From contig NZ_BDBH01000007.1 of assembly GCF_001612885.1 (NCBI RefSeq), positions 248,001-312,000 of the forward strand: 64,000 nt of DNA, read 5' to 3'. Under the pieces are notes generated by a model. It was given only the letters and a program-made list of their open reading frames with translations. It was not told the origin of the DNA and did not search any database. Of this stretch, positions 35,383 through 43,020 are shown piece by piece. How positions within the stretch are numbered: position 1 is the first letter of the stretch; every line of letters begins with the position of its first letter. The DNA comes from Nocardia harenae NBRC 108248 (GTDB lineage: Bacteria; Actinomycetota; Actinomycetes; Mycobacteriales; Mycobacteriaceae). Both the position numbers and the translations under genes were made by a program.

Positions 35383-36180
35383 GTGGACGCTACCGGGGGA
35401 GAACCGCGCCTGATCGCGCTCGACGTCGACGGCACCCTGCTGAAGTCCGGCTCGCCGGTGAGCCGCCGGGTCGTCGACGCGGTGCGCGCCGCCGTGGCCG
35501 CGGGCGCGCACGTCGTCGTGACCACCGGCCGCTCCATGCTCGCCGCGGCGCCGGTCTTCGCCGAGCTCGGCCTGCTGGAGGGCCACGCGCTCTGCTCCAA
35601 CGGTGCCGTGCACCTGGACGTCGCCCGCGGCGAGGCGCTCGCGGTCGCCGATTTCGACCCGCTGCCCGCCATCACCGCACTGCGCGCGGGGGCGCCGGAG
35701 ATGGTGCTCGCGGTGGAGAAGGTCGGGATCGGCATGTGGGTCACCGGCGACGGCCCGAGCGATTACCCGCTCGGGCACGTCCGGGTGGTCGACCACGACC
35801 TGCTCGGCAGCGAGCACACGCCCCGGCTCAGCGGCTGGTGGCCCGGCGGCACCGACGAGCAGCTGGCGGAGCTGCTGCGCGAGTTCGACGTGCCGGGCAC
35901 CGCCTGGATCCACGGCGACTTCGGCCCCTGGCTCACCGTCTCCAGGCACGGCGTCTCCAAGGGCTGGGCGCTGGAGCGGCTGCGGCAGACCCTCGAGGTG
36001 CCGCCGGAGGCCACCCTCGCCATCGGCGACCACCTCAACGACCGGGAGATGCTGGCCTGGGCCGGGCGCTCGGTCGCCATGGCCAATGCCCCCGCCGAGA
36101 TCAGGGCGGCCGCCGACGAGGTGACCGCCGACGTGCTCGACGACGGCGTCGCCCTCGTGCTCGAGCGCTGGTTCCGCTGA
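35383..36180 (+). CDS. Cof-type HAD hydrolase
   Basis: A 265-residue haloacid dehalogenase-type phosphatase. Motif I is ALDVDGTLL (D14 nucleophile, D16 acid), motif II VVTTGRS, and motif III/IV VSKGWALERL with IGDHLNDREMLAWAG. The central cap is of the Cof (C2b) type, which acts on sugar phosphates or nucleotides. The GTG at 35383 has CAGAAT 6 bases upstream, and GGAGGG just before it, so it may be read with or without a leader. It is convergent with the VOC protein gene (3-base gap). Confidence 0.9.
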   Translation: MDATGGEPRLIALDVDGTLLKSGSPVSRRVVDAVRAAVAAGAHVVVTTGRSMLAAAPVFAELGLLEGHALCSNGAVHLDVARGEALAVADFDPLPAITALRAGAPEMVLAVEKVGIGMWVTGDGPSDYPLGHVRVVDHDLLGSEHTPRLSGWWPGGTDEQLAELLREFDVPGTAWIHGDFGPWLTVSRHGVSKGWALERLRQTLEVPPEATLAIGDHLNDREMLAWAGRSVAMANAPAEIRAAADEVTADVLDDGVALVLERWFR

Positions 36181-36183
36181 CCG

Positions 36184-36588
36184 CTACGCCGGCCCGGTCT
36201 TCGCCAGGATCTCCGCGTAGTGCGGATTGCTCATCACCCCGAGCACATTGCCGAACGGGTCCACCACCGAGGCGGTGACGAAGCCCTCGCCGCGCGGGGT
36301 GATCGGGTCGTAGAGCGTGGCGCCCAGCTCCAGCAGCCGGTCCACCGTCGCCTCCAGGTCGGTGACGGCCCAGTTGGCGATGGCCCCGCCGGGCCCGTCG
36401 GCGGCTCCGGCCGGTTCGTAGGCGCGGTTCACGATGCCGAACTCGGCCTGGTAGTCGCCGATCCGCCACTCGTAGTAGCCGCCCGCGACGGCGTAGTAGG
36501 GCTCGATGCCGAGGAACTCGGTGTACCAGGCCCTGGCCGCCTCCAGGTCGTCGGCGTAGAAGGTGAGCGTCGCCAGTCCGCGCAGCAT
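36184..36588 (-). CDS. VOC (glyoxalase/bleomycin resistance) superfamily protein
   Basis: A 134-residue vicinal-oxygen-chelate protein with two beta-alpha-beta-beta-beta modules: ATLTFYADDLEAARAWYTEFLGIEPYY, then ANWAVTDLEATVDRLLELGATL and FVTASVVDPFGNVLGVMSNP. Metal ligands of the fold are not certain, so it may bind rather than convert a ligand. ATG 36588 follows GAGGAG at 6 bases. It is divergent from the WYL-domain regulator at 36682, a frequent pairing in which the regulator controls the VOC gene. Confidence 0.88.
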   Translation of the reverse strand: MLRGLATLTFYADDLEAARAWYTEFLGIEPYYAVAGGYYEWRIGDYQAEFGIVNRAYEPAGAADGPGGAIANWAVTDLEATVDRLLELGATLYDPITPRGEGFVTASVVDPFGNVLGVMSNPHYAEILAKTGPA

Positions 36589-36681
36589 GTCGGTCTCCTC
36601 GGGTCGGGATTCGGTGTCGGTTTCCATCCTCGACGGCGAAGTGCTCATCTGCTGCGCACTTTTCCGGGGAGAATCGCAAGT

Positions 36682-37638
36682 ATGCGAGCGGACCGATTGG
36701 TGGCCGTGCTGCTGCTCATGCAGACGCGCGGCCGGGTGACGGCGGCCGAGGTCGCCGCCGAGCTGGAGATCTCGGTGGCGACCGCCCGGCGCGACCTGGA
36801 GGCGCTCGGCCGGGCCGGGGTGCCGGTGTACCCGCAGCCGGGGCGGGGCGGCGGCTGGCAGCTGGTCGGCGGCGCCCGCACCGACCTCACCGGCCTCACC
36901 GCGGGGGAAGCGCGGGCGCTGTTCCTGCTGGCCGGGCCCGCCGCCGGCGCAGTGCCGGAGGGACGATCGGCGCTCCGCAAGCTGGTCCGCGCGCTGCCAC
37001 AGACCTTCCGCGGCGCGGCCGCGGCCGCCGCCGACTCGGTACTGCTCGACCCGGCGGGCTGGGGCGCGCACGCCACCGTGACCCCTCCGCTGGTCGCCGC
37101 GGTGCAGGACGCGGTGATCCGGCGCGACCGGCTGCGCCTCGAGTACCGGAGCCGGGGCAGGCAGAGCACCCGGCTGGTGGACCCGCTGAGCCTGGTCGAC
37201 AAGGACGGCACCTGGTATCTCATCGCCGGGACCGACCGCGGCCGCCGCACCTTCCGGCTGGACCGGGCGACCGCGGCCGAGCCGACCGGCGAGACCTTCG
37301 AGCGGCCCGCCGATTTCGACCCGGCGGCGGCCTGGCGCGACGTGGTCGGCGCCATGGAGCGCCGCCGCGCCGCCGAGGGCGCCACCGTGCTGGTCGCCGC
37401 GCACCTGGTGCCGGTGCTGGCCGAACAGCAGGGCAGGCACTGCACGGTCATCGGCCCCGCCGCCGACGGCCGGGTGCGAGTGCGGATCACCGCCCCGACC
37501 CCGCGGATGATCGCCCAGCAGCTGGCGGGCTGGGGCACCGAACTCGAGGTGCTGGAGCCGGACTCGGTCCGCGCCGAGCTCGGCCGGATCGGCGCCGAGC
37601 TGGTGGCCCGCTACCGCGGCACCGCCTCCAGCTCCTGA
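36682..37638 (+). CDS. YafY-type WYL-domain transcriptional regulator
   Basis: A 318-residue regulator. An N-terminal winged helix-turn-helix (MRADRLVAVLLLMQTRGRVTAAEVAAEL, then ISVATARRDLEAL) is followed by a WYL domain (about 135-200, RLEYRSRGRQSTRLVDPLSLVDKDGTWYLIAG) and the WCX C-terminal part. WYL domains sense small ligands or nucleic acid ends. ATG 36682 follows GGGGAG. The 3' end overlaps the convergent SGNH hydrolase gene by 28 bases, so the two transcripts can pair. Confidence 0.9.
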   Translation: MRADRLVAVLLLMQTRGRVTAAEVAAELEISVATARRDLEALGRAGVPVYPQPGRGGGWQLVGGARTDLTGLTAGEARALFLLAGPAAGAVPEGRSALRKLVRALPQTFRGAAAAAADSVLLDPAGWGAHATVTPPLVAAVQDAVIRRDRLRLEYRSRGRQSTRLVDPLSLVDKDGTWYLIAGTDRGRRTFRLDRATAAEPTGETFERPADFDPAAAWRDVVGAMERRRAAEGATVLVAAHLVPVLAEQQGRHCTVIGPAADGRVRVRITAPTPRMIAQQLAGWGTELEVLEPDSVRAELGRIGAELVARYRGTASSS

Positions 37639-38288
37639 GCCAGCCGCTGCACCACGGCCGAGGCCAGCGCGGCCTGTCCGCTCATGGAGAAGTGGATGAG
37701 GTCGGCGCTCATCAGGTCGGGGCGCAGCCGGATGGGGTGCGGCCACAGCTCCAGCAGCACCGCGTCGTAGCGCGCCGCCACCGCCCGGATGACGTCGTTG
37801 AACGCCGCCATCCGCTCGCGCATGCCGCGCATGGCCCGCATCTGCTCGCGGTCCCAGACATCGGTCAGGGTGAAGGTCGAGATCGGCGTTCCGCGCACCG
37901 CGAAGGCCGCGAAGAGCGTGTCCAGGGTGGCATGCGTGGCCGCGAGATCCGGCTCCGGCACGAAGAGGTCGTTCCCGCCGCACACGATGTGCACCAGGTC
38001 GGGCTCGAAGGCGAGCGCGGTGTCCAGCTGCTCGGCCAGCACCTCGGCGCTGGTGGCGCCGGTGCGCCCGGTGTTCAGGTAGGCCAGCTCCGGCCGTGCC
38101 AGGCGCAGCGCCTCCGCCACCCGATCGGCCCAGCCCACGTTCCGGTACCCGGGGGTCGGGTCGCCGATGCCCTTCGCGATGGAGTCCCCGACTACCGCGA
38201 AGCGGTGCCAGGGCGCGTCGGCGAGCAGCGCGGCCGCGGTCTCCGCGGTGAGCAGCGCGGGGTCGTCGGCTTCGGTGAAGGTCTGCAT
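37611..38288 (-). CDS. SGNH/GDSL-family esterase
   Basis: A 225-residue SGNH hydrolase. Block I is AVVGDSIAKGIGD (S36 nucleophile), block III CGGNDLFV, and block V has DLIHFSMSGQ with Asp and His. No signal peptide is seen, so a cytoplasmic esterase or lipase is likely. The ATG at 38288 lies in a divergent region with the tetR gene at 38391, which carries two operator-like palindromes. The 3' end overlaps the WYL regulator gene. Confidence 0.9.
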   Translation of the reverse strand: MQTFTEADDPALLTAETAAALLADAPWHRFAVVGDSIAKGIGDPTPGYRNVGWADRVAEALRLARPELAYLNTGRTGATSAEVLAEQLDTALAFEPDLVHIVCGGNDLFVPEPDLAATHATLDTLFAAFAVRGTPISTFTLTDVWDREQMRAMRGMRERMAAFNDVIRAVAARYDAVLLELWPHPIRLRPDLMSADLIHFSMSGQAALASAVVQRLAQELEAVPR

Positions 38289-38317
38289 GGAGGGCTCCGT
38301 CCCGGAAGAGAAAACAA

Positions 38318-38359
38318 CACGAACGATCGTGCGTGAAATGACAGTACGACCGTTCGTGC
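38318..38359. promoter_or_regulatory. Two inverted operator-like palindromes between SGNH hydrolase and tetR
   Basis: CACGAACGATCGTGCGTG (38318-38335) is an 18-base imperfect palindrome (16 of 18). GTACGACCGTTCGTGC (38344-38359) is nearly the reverse complement of the same sequence. The pair sits between the divergent starts at 38288 and 38391 and is the likely binding site of the TetR protein encoded to the right. Confidence 0.65.
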
Positions 38360-38390
38360 TTTCGAGCAAGAGGTGTCGCACAATGGGGTC

Positions 38391-38999
38391 GTGAACTACG
38401 ACCCGCCCGCCGAGCCGGCGCCGCCCGCCACCGACGGTAGGCGCGCCAAGGGCGATCGGGCCCGCGCCGCCATCGCGCGCCGCGCGGCGGATATCGCCTC
38501 GCTGGAGGGGCTCACCGGGCTCAGCCTGGCCCGGGTCGCGGACGAGCTCGGACTCAGCAAGAGCGGCGTCGCCACCCTCTTCGGTACCAAGGAGGCGCTG
38601 CAGCAGGCCGCCGTCGCCGCCGCCCGCGCGGTCTTCGTGGAGAACGTGGTGCGGCCCGCGCTGGCGCACCCCCGCGGTGCGGAGCGGGTGCGCGCCCTGA
38701 TCGACGGCTGGTTCGCCTTCGTCACCGAGCCGGTGCTTCGCGGCGGTTGCTTCCGGGTAGCCACCCTCGCCGAGTTCGACGGGCGGCCAGGGCCGGTGCG
38801 CGATGCCGTCGCCGCCGACCACCACGAGTGGCTGAGCTTCCTCGCTCGCCAGATCGGGCACCTGCACCCGGACACCGAGCCCGATCTCCTCGCCTTCCAG
38901 CTGGATGCCCTGGTCGCCGCCGCCAATACCGCCAACCAGCTCGGCGACGCGGCGAGCGTCGCCGCCGCCCGCACCCTGGTGGACCGGCTCATCGGCTGA
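38391..38999 (+). CDS. TetR family regulator
   Basis: A 202-residue TetR protein. The helix-turn-helix spans about residues 20-65 (ARAAIARRAADIASLEGLTGL, then RVADELGLSKSGVATLFGTKEAL), and the C-terminal domain is of the TetR_C type with GGCFRVATLAEFDGRPGPVRD. GTG 38391 has CACAAT 6 bases upstream; a GTG at 38373 is in frame but overlaps that box. It likely represses itself and the divergent esterase gene. Confidence 0.9.
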   Translation: MNYDPPAEPAPPATDGRRAKGDRARAAIARRAADIASLEGLTGLSLARVADELGLSKSGVATLFGTKEALQQAAVAAARAVFVENVVRPALAHPRGAERVRALIDGWFAFVTEPVLRGGCFRVATLAEFDGRPGPVRDAVAADHHEWLSFLARQIGHLHPDTEPDLLAFQLDALVAAANTANQLGDAASVAAARTLVDRLIG

Positions 39000-39132
39000 C
39001 CGCGCAGCTGAGAGGGTTGGCGGAGGACCGATGCGTTGCTCGGTGGCGTCGTCATGCGCGTGGTGATCGCCGCCGCCACCATCGGCCCGCGGCTCGGCGC
39101 CGCGGATCGCGTCGGGATTGCGCGCCGACGGC

Positions 39133-40017
39133 TCAGGCGGAGAGGCGGTGCCGTTCCGCGCTTGCCGCGTCGTAGCGGTCCCAGATCAGCTCGGTGAGCG
39201 CCGGGTGCGCACCCAGCGCCGCGGCGTGCGTCAGCTCCGGCGCCGCGACCGCGATCCGGTCGGTGAGCAGGCCGGGGGCCAGGAAGTACGGCGCGACGAC
39301 GATGCGCCGGACGCCGCGGGCGAGTAGCCGCGCGCGCGCGATCTCGACGCCGGGATCGGCGGTGGCGAAGCACAGTTCGGTGCGCAGCCCGGTGCGCGCT
39401 GCGAACTCCTCCGCGACCAGCCGGGTGCGCGCATTGGCCGCCGCCGAGGAGGCGCCGACCGCCGCGACGATCACGCCCACCGGCAAGCGCTCGCCGTGCG
39501 CCGAAGCGACCGGCAGTTGCTCGGCTGATGCCGGCCCGACCGGCTGCGACGGACCGGTGCCGCCGGTCGCGGTGCTCGGCCGCGGGTGACCGCCGAGTTC
39601 TCGCCGGACTGCGGGCGCGCTGTCCAGCGCTTCCCGCACGCGCTCGGCGAGCGCGTCGATCAGCCGCGTATCCGGCCCGAGCACATCGGCCTGGTCGATG
39701 CGCAGCAGCGGGTGCCGCGCCCGTGCCTCGGCCAGCAGCCCCGGCAGATCCACCCGGGCGTGAAAAGCGCTGCCGAGCAGCAGCGGAACGACCACCGCGT
39801 GCCGGTGCCCCGCGCCGGCGACGGCGTCGAGCACCCGCTCCACCGACGGCGCGGTGAGATCGAGGAACGCGACCCGCACCGGCCGCGACGGCCGAGCGGC
39901 CGCGACCGCATCGAGTACCGTGCGCACCGTCGCCGCCGAGCGCGGATCCCGGCTCCCGTGCCCGACCCCGATCAGCACCGGCGCCGCGGCACCGGCCGGT
40001 CCGGGCCGACGCGCCAC
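39133..40017 (-). CDS. Sirohydrochlorin chelatase-like protein (CbiX type)
   Basis: A 294-residue two-domain CbiX-like protein. The first domain has LIGVGHGSRDPR with the active-site histidine at about 20, and VVVPLLLGSAFHARVDLP. The second starts VGVIVAAVGASSAAANARTR and has VVAPYFLAPGLLTDRI. A Pro/Thr-rich linker separates them. It probably inserts iron into sirohydrochlorin to make siroheme, the cofactor of Sir, the first enzyme of this operon. GTG 40017 is one base after the cysN stop. A homologue follows cysH in mycobacteria (Rv2393, from memory). Confidence 0.82.
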   Translation of the reverse strand: MARRPGPAGAAAPVLIGVGHGSRDPRSAATVRTVLDAVAAARPSRPVRVAFLDLTAPSVERVLDAVAGAGHRHAVVVPLLLGSAFHARVDLPGLLAEARARHPLLRIDQADVLGPDTRLIDALAERVREALDSAPAVRRELGGHPRPSTATGGTGPSQPVGPASAEQLPVASAHGERLPVGVIVAAVGASSAAANARTRLVAEEFAARTGLRTELCFATADPGVEIARARLLARGVRRIVVAPYFLAPGLLTDRIAVAAPELTHAAALGAHPALTELIWDRYDAASAERHRLSA

Positions 40018-40018
40018 C

Positions 40019-41341
40019 TCAGACCCCGGCACCGACCTCGACTGCGGTGAGCACGTCGCCGACCAGCCCGGCCGCGAGCGTGTTCCCATTGGCCGGGTCG
40101 ATGAGCAGGAAGCTGCCGGTGTGCCGGTTCGCCCGATAGTCGTCGGCCGGGATCGGCTCGGCGACCCGCACCGAGATCCGGCCGATGTCGTTGAGCGCCA
40201 GCGTCTCCGGCACGGGGTCGGCGGCCAGCCGCTGCTCGTCGAAGCGCTCCACCAGCGCGCCGACGATCGCCTGCGTGGTCTTGGTGCCGTGCTTGAGCAG
40301 CAGCCGGGCGCCTGCCCGCAGCGGCTTGTCGCCGAGCCAGCACACCGTCGCCTCGAAGTCGTCGATCGGCTCCGGCGCGTCCGCGACGGCGGCGATGATG
40401 TCGCCGCGCGAAATATCCACGTCGTCGCTGAGGATCAGCGTGACGCTGCGGCCGGTCTGCGCCACCGCGAGCTCGCCCGCGGGGGTGTCGATCCGCTCCA
40501 CCGTGCTGCGCACCCCGGAGGGCAGCACCACGATCTCGTCGCCCGGCGCCACCGAACCGGCGGCGATCTGCCCCGCGTAGCCGCGGTAGTCCGGGTACTC
40601 GGCGGTGCGCGGCCGGATCACGTATTGCACCGGGAAGCGCAGCCCGAGCGAGTGCGACCCGGTGCTGTCGGCGTCCACCGGCACCGACTCCAGGTGCTCG
40701 ATCAGGGAGGGGCCGTCGTAGTACGGAGTGCCCGTCGAGCGGGTCGCGATATTGTCGCCGTGCAGCGCGGAGACCGGGATCTCCAGCACGTCCTCCGGCG
40801 CCCAGCCGAGCGCGCCGGTGAGCGCGTTGAACTCGGCGGAGATCCGCGCGAACACCTCGGCCGCGTCGTCCACCAGGTCGATCTTGTTCACCGCGAGCAC
40901 CAGCTTCGGCACGCCGAGCAGCGCCAGCACCGCCGCGTGCCTGCGGGTCTGCTCGATCACGCCCTTGCGCGCGTCGACCAGCAGGATCACCAGCTGCGCG
41001 GTGGAGGCGCCGGAGACGGTGTTGCGGGTGTACTGCACGTGCCCGGGGGTGTCGGCGAGCACGAAGGAGCGCTTGGGCGTGGCGAAGTAGCGGTACGCCA
41101 CATCGATGGTGATGCCCTGCTCGCGCTCCGCGCGCAACCCGTCGACCAGCAGCGACAGATCCGGCGTCGCCAGCCCGCGGTCCACCGAGGCCCGGGTGAC
41201 GGCATCGATCTGATCGGCCAGCACCGACTTGGTGTCGTACAGCAACCGCCCGACCAGCGTGGACTTGCCGTCGTCCACCGAGCCGGCGGTCGCGAGCCGG
41301 AGCAGCTGAGCCGGTGGCTCGATCGGCGCCGTGTCGGCCAT
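40019..41341 (-). CDS. cysN: Sulfate adenylyltransferase subunit 1
   Basis: A 440-residue GTPase. G1 is GSVDDGKST (20-28), the switch has AEREQGITIDVAYRYF, G3 is DTPGH (97-101) and G4 NKID (152-155), with EF-Tu-like beta domains after it. It hydrolyses GTP to drive APS formation by CysD. There is no C-terminal APS kinase (CysC) domain, unlike mycobacterial CysNC, which fits an APS-reductase route. ATG 41341 shares one base with the cysD stop. Confidence 0.95.
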   Translation of the reverse strand: MADTAPIEPPAQLLRLATAGSVDDGKSTLVGRLLYDTKSVLADQIDAVTRASVDRGLATPDLSLLVDGLRAEREQGITIDVAYRYFATPKRSFVLADTPGHVQYTRNTVSGASTAQLVILLVDARKGVIEQTRRHAAVLALLGVPKLVLAVNKIDLVDDAAEVFARISAEFNALTGALGWAPEDVLEIPVSALHGDNIATRSTGTPYYDGPSLIEHLESVPVDADSTGSHSLGLRFPVQYVIRPRTAEYPDYRGYAGQIAAGSVAPGDEIVVLPSGVRSTVERIDTPAGELAVAQTGRSVTLILSDDVDISRGDIIAAVADAPEPIDDFEATVCWLGDKPLRAGARLLLKHGTKTTQAIVGALVERFDEQRLAADPVPETLALNDIGRISVRVAEPIPADDYRANRHTGSFLLIDPANGNTLAAGLVGDVLTAVEVGAGV

Positions 41342-42273
41342 CAGAAGTAACCCTCTCGCTTGCGGTCTTCCATCGCGGCCTCGGAGACCCGGTCGTCGCC
41401 GCGGGTGGCTCCGCGCTCGGTCAGCCGGGAGGCGGCGACCTCGGCCAGGATGGCCTCGTTGGTCGCGGCCTCGGAGAGCACCGCGCCGGTGGAGGAGCCG
41501 TCGCCCACGGTGCGGTACCGCACCGCCCTGGTCTCCAGCACCTCGCCGTCGCGCGGGCCGCCCCACACGCCCGGCGTCATCCACATGCCGTCGCGCTGGA
41601 ACACCGGGCGCTGGTGCGTGTAGTAGATGCTCGCGAGATCGACATCCTCGCGCGCGATGTATCGCCAGATGTCGAGCTCGGTCCAGTTGCTCAGCGGGAA
41701 CACCCGGACGTGCTCGCCCGCCGCGTGCCTGCCGTTGTACAGATTCCACAGCTCGGGGCGCTGCCGCTTCGGATCCCACTGGCCGAAGGCGTTGCGCAGC
41801 GAGAAGATCCGCTCCTTGGCGCGCGAGCGCTCCTCGTCCCTGCGGCCGCCGCCGAAGACCGCGTCGAAGCGGTTCTCGGTGATGGCGTCGAGCAGCGGGA
41901 CCGTCTGCAGCGGGTTGCGGATGCCGTCGGGGCGCTCGGTGAGCCTGCCGTCGGCCAGGTACTCCTCGACGCTCGCCACGTGCAGCCGCAGCCCGTGCCG
42001 CTCGACGATCCGGTCCCGGAATTCCAGCACCTCCGGCAGGTTGTGCCCGGTGTCGACGTGCAGCAGCGCGAAGGGCAGCGGCGCGGGCCAGAATGCCTTG
42101 AGCGCCAGGTGCAGCAGCACCGTGGAGTCCTTGCCGCCGGAGAAGAGGATCACCGGCCGCTCGAACTCGCCCGCGACCTCGCGGAAGATGTGGATCGCCT
42201 CCGACTCCAATGCGTCGAGGGTGTCGAAATCGCTGAGCCCGAGGGAACGCTCGGTACGAATCGTGTCGGTCAT
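41341..42273 (-). CDS. cysD: Sulfate adenylyltransferase subunit 2
   Basis: A 310-residue ATP sulfurylase catalytic subunit. The PP-loop is FSGGKDST (44-51). VDTGHNLPEVLEFRD, VFGGGRRDEERSRAKERIFS and PLSNWTELDIWRYI are family signatures. With CysN it converts sulfate and ATP to adenosine phosphosulfate. Its ATG overlaps the cysH stop (ATGA) and its stop overlaps the cysN start, so three consecutive genes are translationally coupled. Confidence 0.96.
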   Translation of the reverse strand: MTDTIRTERSLGLSDFDTLDALESEAIHIFREVAGEFERPVILFSGGKDSTVLLHLALKAFWPAPLPFALLHVDTGHNLPEVLEFRDRIVERHGLRLHVASVEEYLADGRLTERPDGIRNPLQTVPLLDAITENRFDAVFGGGRRDEERSRAKERIFSLRNAFGQWDPKRQRPELWNLYNGRHAAGEHVRVFPLSNWTELDIWRYIAREDVDLASIYYTHQRPVFQRDGMWMTPGVWGGPRDGEVLETRAVRYRTVGDGSSTGAVLSEAATNEAILAEVAASRLTERGATRGDDRVSEAAMEDRKREGYF

Positions 42274-42986
42274 GAGGCGTGCAACCCGCATTCGGTCTTG
42301 GCGGAGCCGGCCCAGCGGCCGCTTCGCGGATCGGAACCCGGCTCCGGCTTCCGCGTGCACGGAGCGCAGCCGATGGACGGATATCCCTCCTCCACCAGGG
42401 GATTGACGAGGATGCCGTGCGCCTCGATGTAGGCCTGCATCTCGTCGTCGGACCACGGGGCGATCGGGTTGATCTTCACCAGCCCGAAGCCCTCGTCGTA
42501 GGAGACCAGCGGGGCGTTGGCGCGGGTCGGCGCCTCCACCCGGCGAATGCCGGTCACCCAGGCGTTGTAGCCGCTCAGCGAGCGCCGCAGCGGCACCACC
42601 TTGCGCAGCCGGCAGCACTCCGCGGCATCGCGCGCGAACAGATCGCGCCCGAGCAGTTCGTCCTGCTCGGCGACGCTTCGCTCCGGGCGCACGTTCACCA
42701 CGTTCACCCCGTACACTGCCTCGACCGCGTCCCTGGTGCCGATCGTCTCGGCGAAGTGGTACCCGGTGTCGAGGAAGAGCACGTCCACCCCGGACCGCAC
42801 CTGTGCGGCCAGGTGCACCAGCACGCCGTCCTGCATGTTCGACGCGACGATGTAGCCGGCGCCGAAGGTCTCGTCGGTCCAGCGCAGCAGGTCGGTCGCC
42901 GAGGCGCCGACGAGGTCGGCGGCGCCCCGCTCGGCGATCGAGCGCAGCTCGTCCTCGGAGAGCTTCTCCGTCAGTCCCGTTGTCAT
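42270..42986 (-). CDS. cysH: 4Fe-4S adenylyl-sulfate (APS) reductase
   Basis: A 238-residue reductase of the PAPS/APS reductase family. Cluster cysteines are C124-C125 (AECCRLRK) and C207/C210 (GCAPCTR), and the catalytic cysteine is C233 (KTECGLH). The CC...CxxC set marks an APS reductase with a 4Fe-4S cluster rather than a PAPS reductase. It makes sulfite using thioredoxin. ATG 42986 follows GGGGAGA. It lies 34 bases after sir. Confidence 0.95.
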   Translation of the reverse strand: MTTGLTEKLSEDELRSIAERGAADLVGASATDLLRWTDETFGAGYIVASNMQDGVLVHLAAQVRSGVDVLFLDTGYHFAETIGTRDAVEAVYGVNVVNVRPERSVAEQDELLGRDLFARDAAECCRLRKVVPLRRSLSGYNAWVTGIRRVEAPTRANAPLVSYDEGFGLVKINPIAPWSDDEMQAYIEAHGILVNPLVEEGYPSIGCAPCTRKPEPGSDPRSGRWAGSAKTECGLHAS

Positions 42987-43020
42987 CGCTGATCTCCCCT
43001 CAGCAGTGCCGTCCGCCCCG

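Noticed and set aside
33117..35744. An 875-codon minus-strand frame opposite the Hsp70-like gene
   Set aside because: The plus-strand protein has recognisable ATPase motifs; the minus-strand frame only mirrors the glycine repeats as Thr/Ala/Arg repeats.
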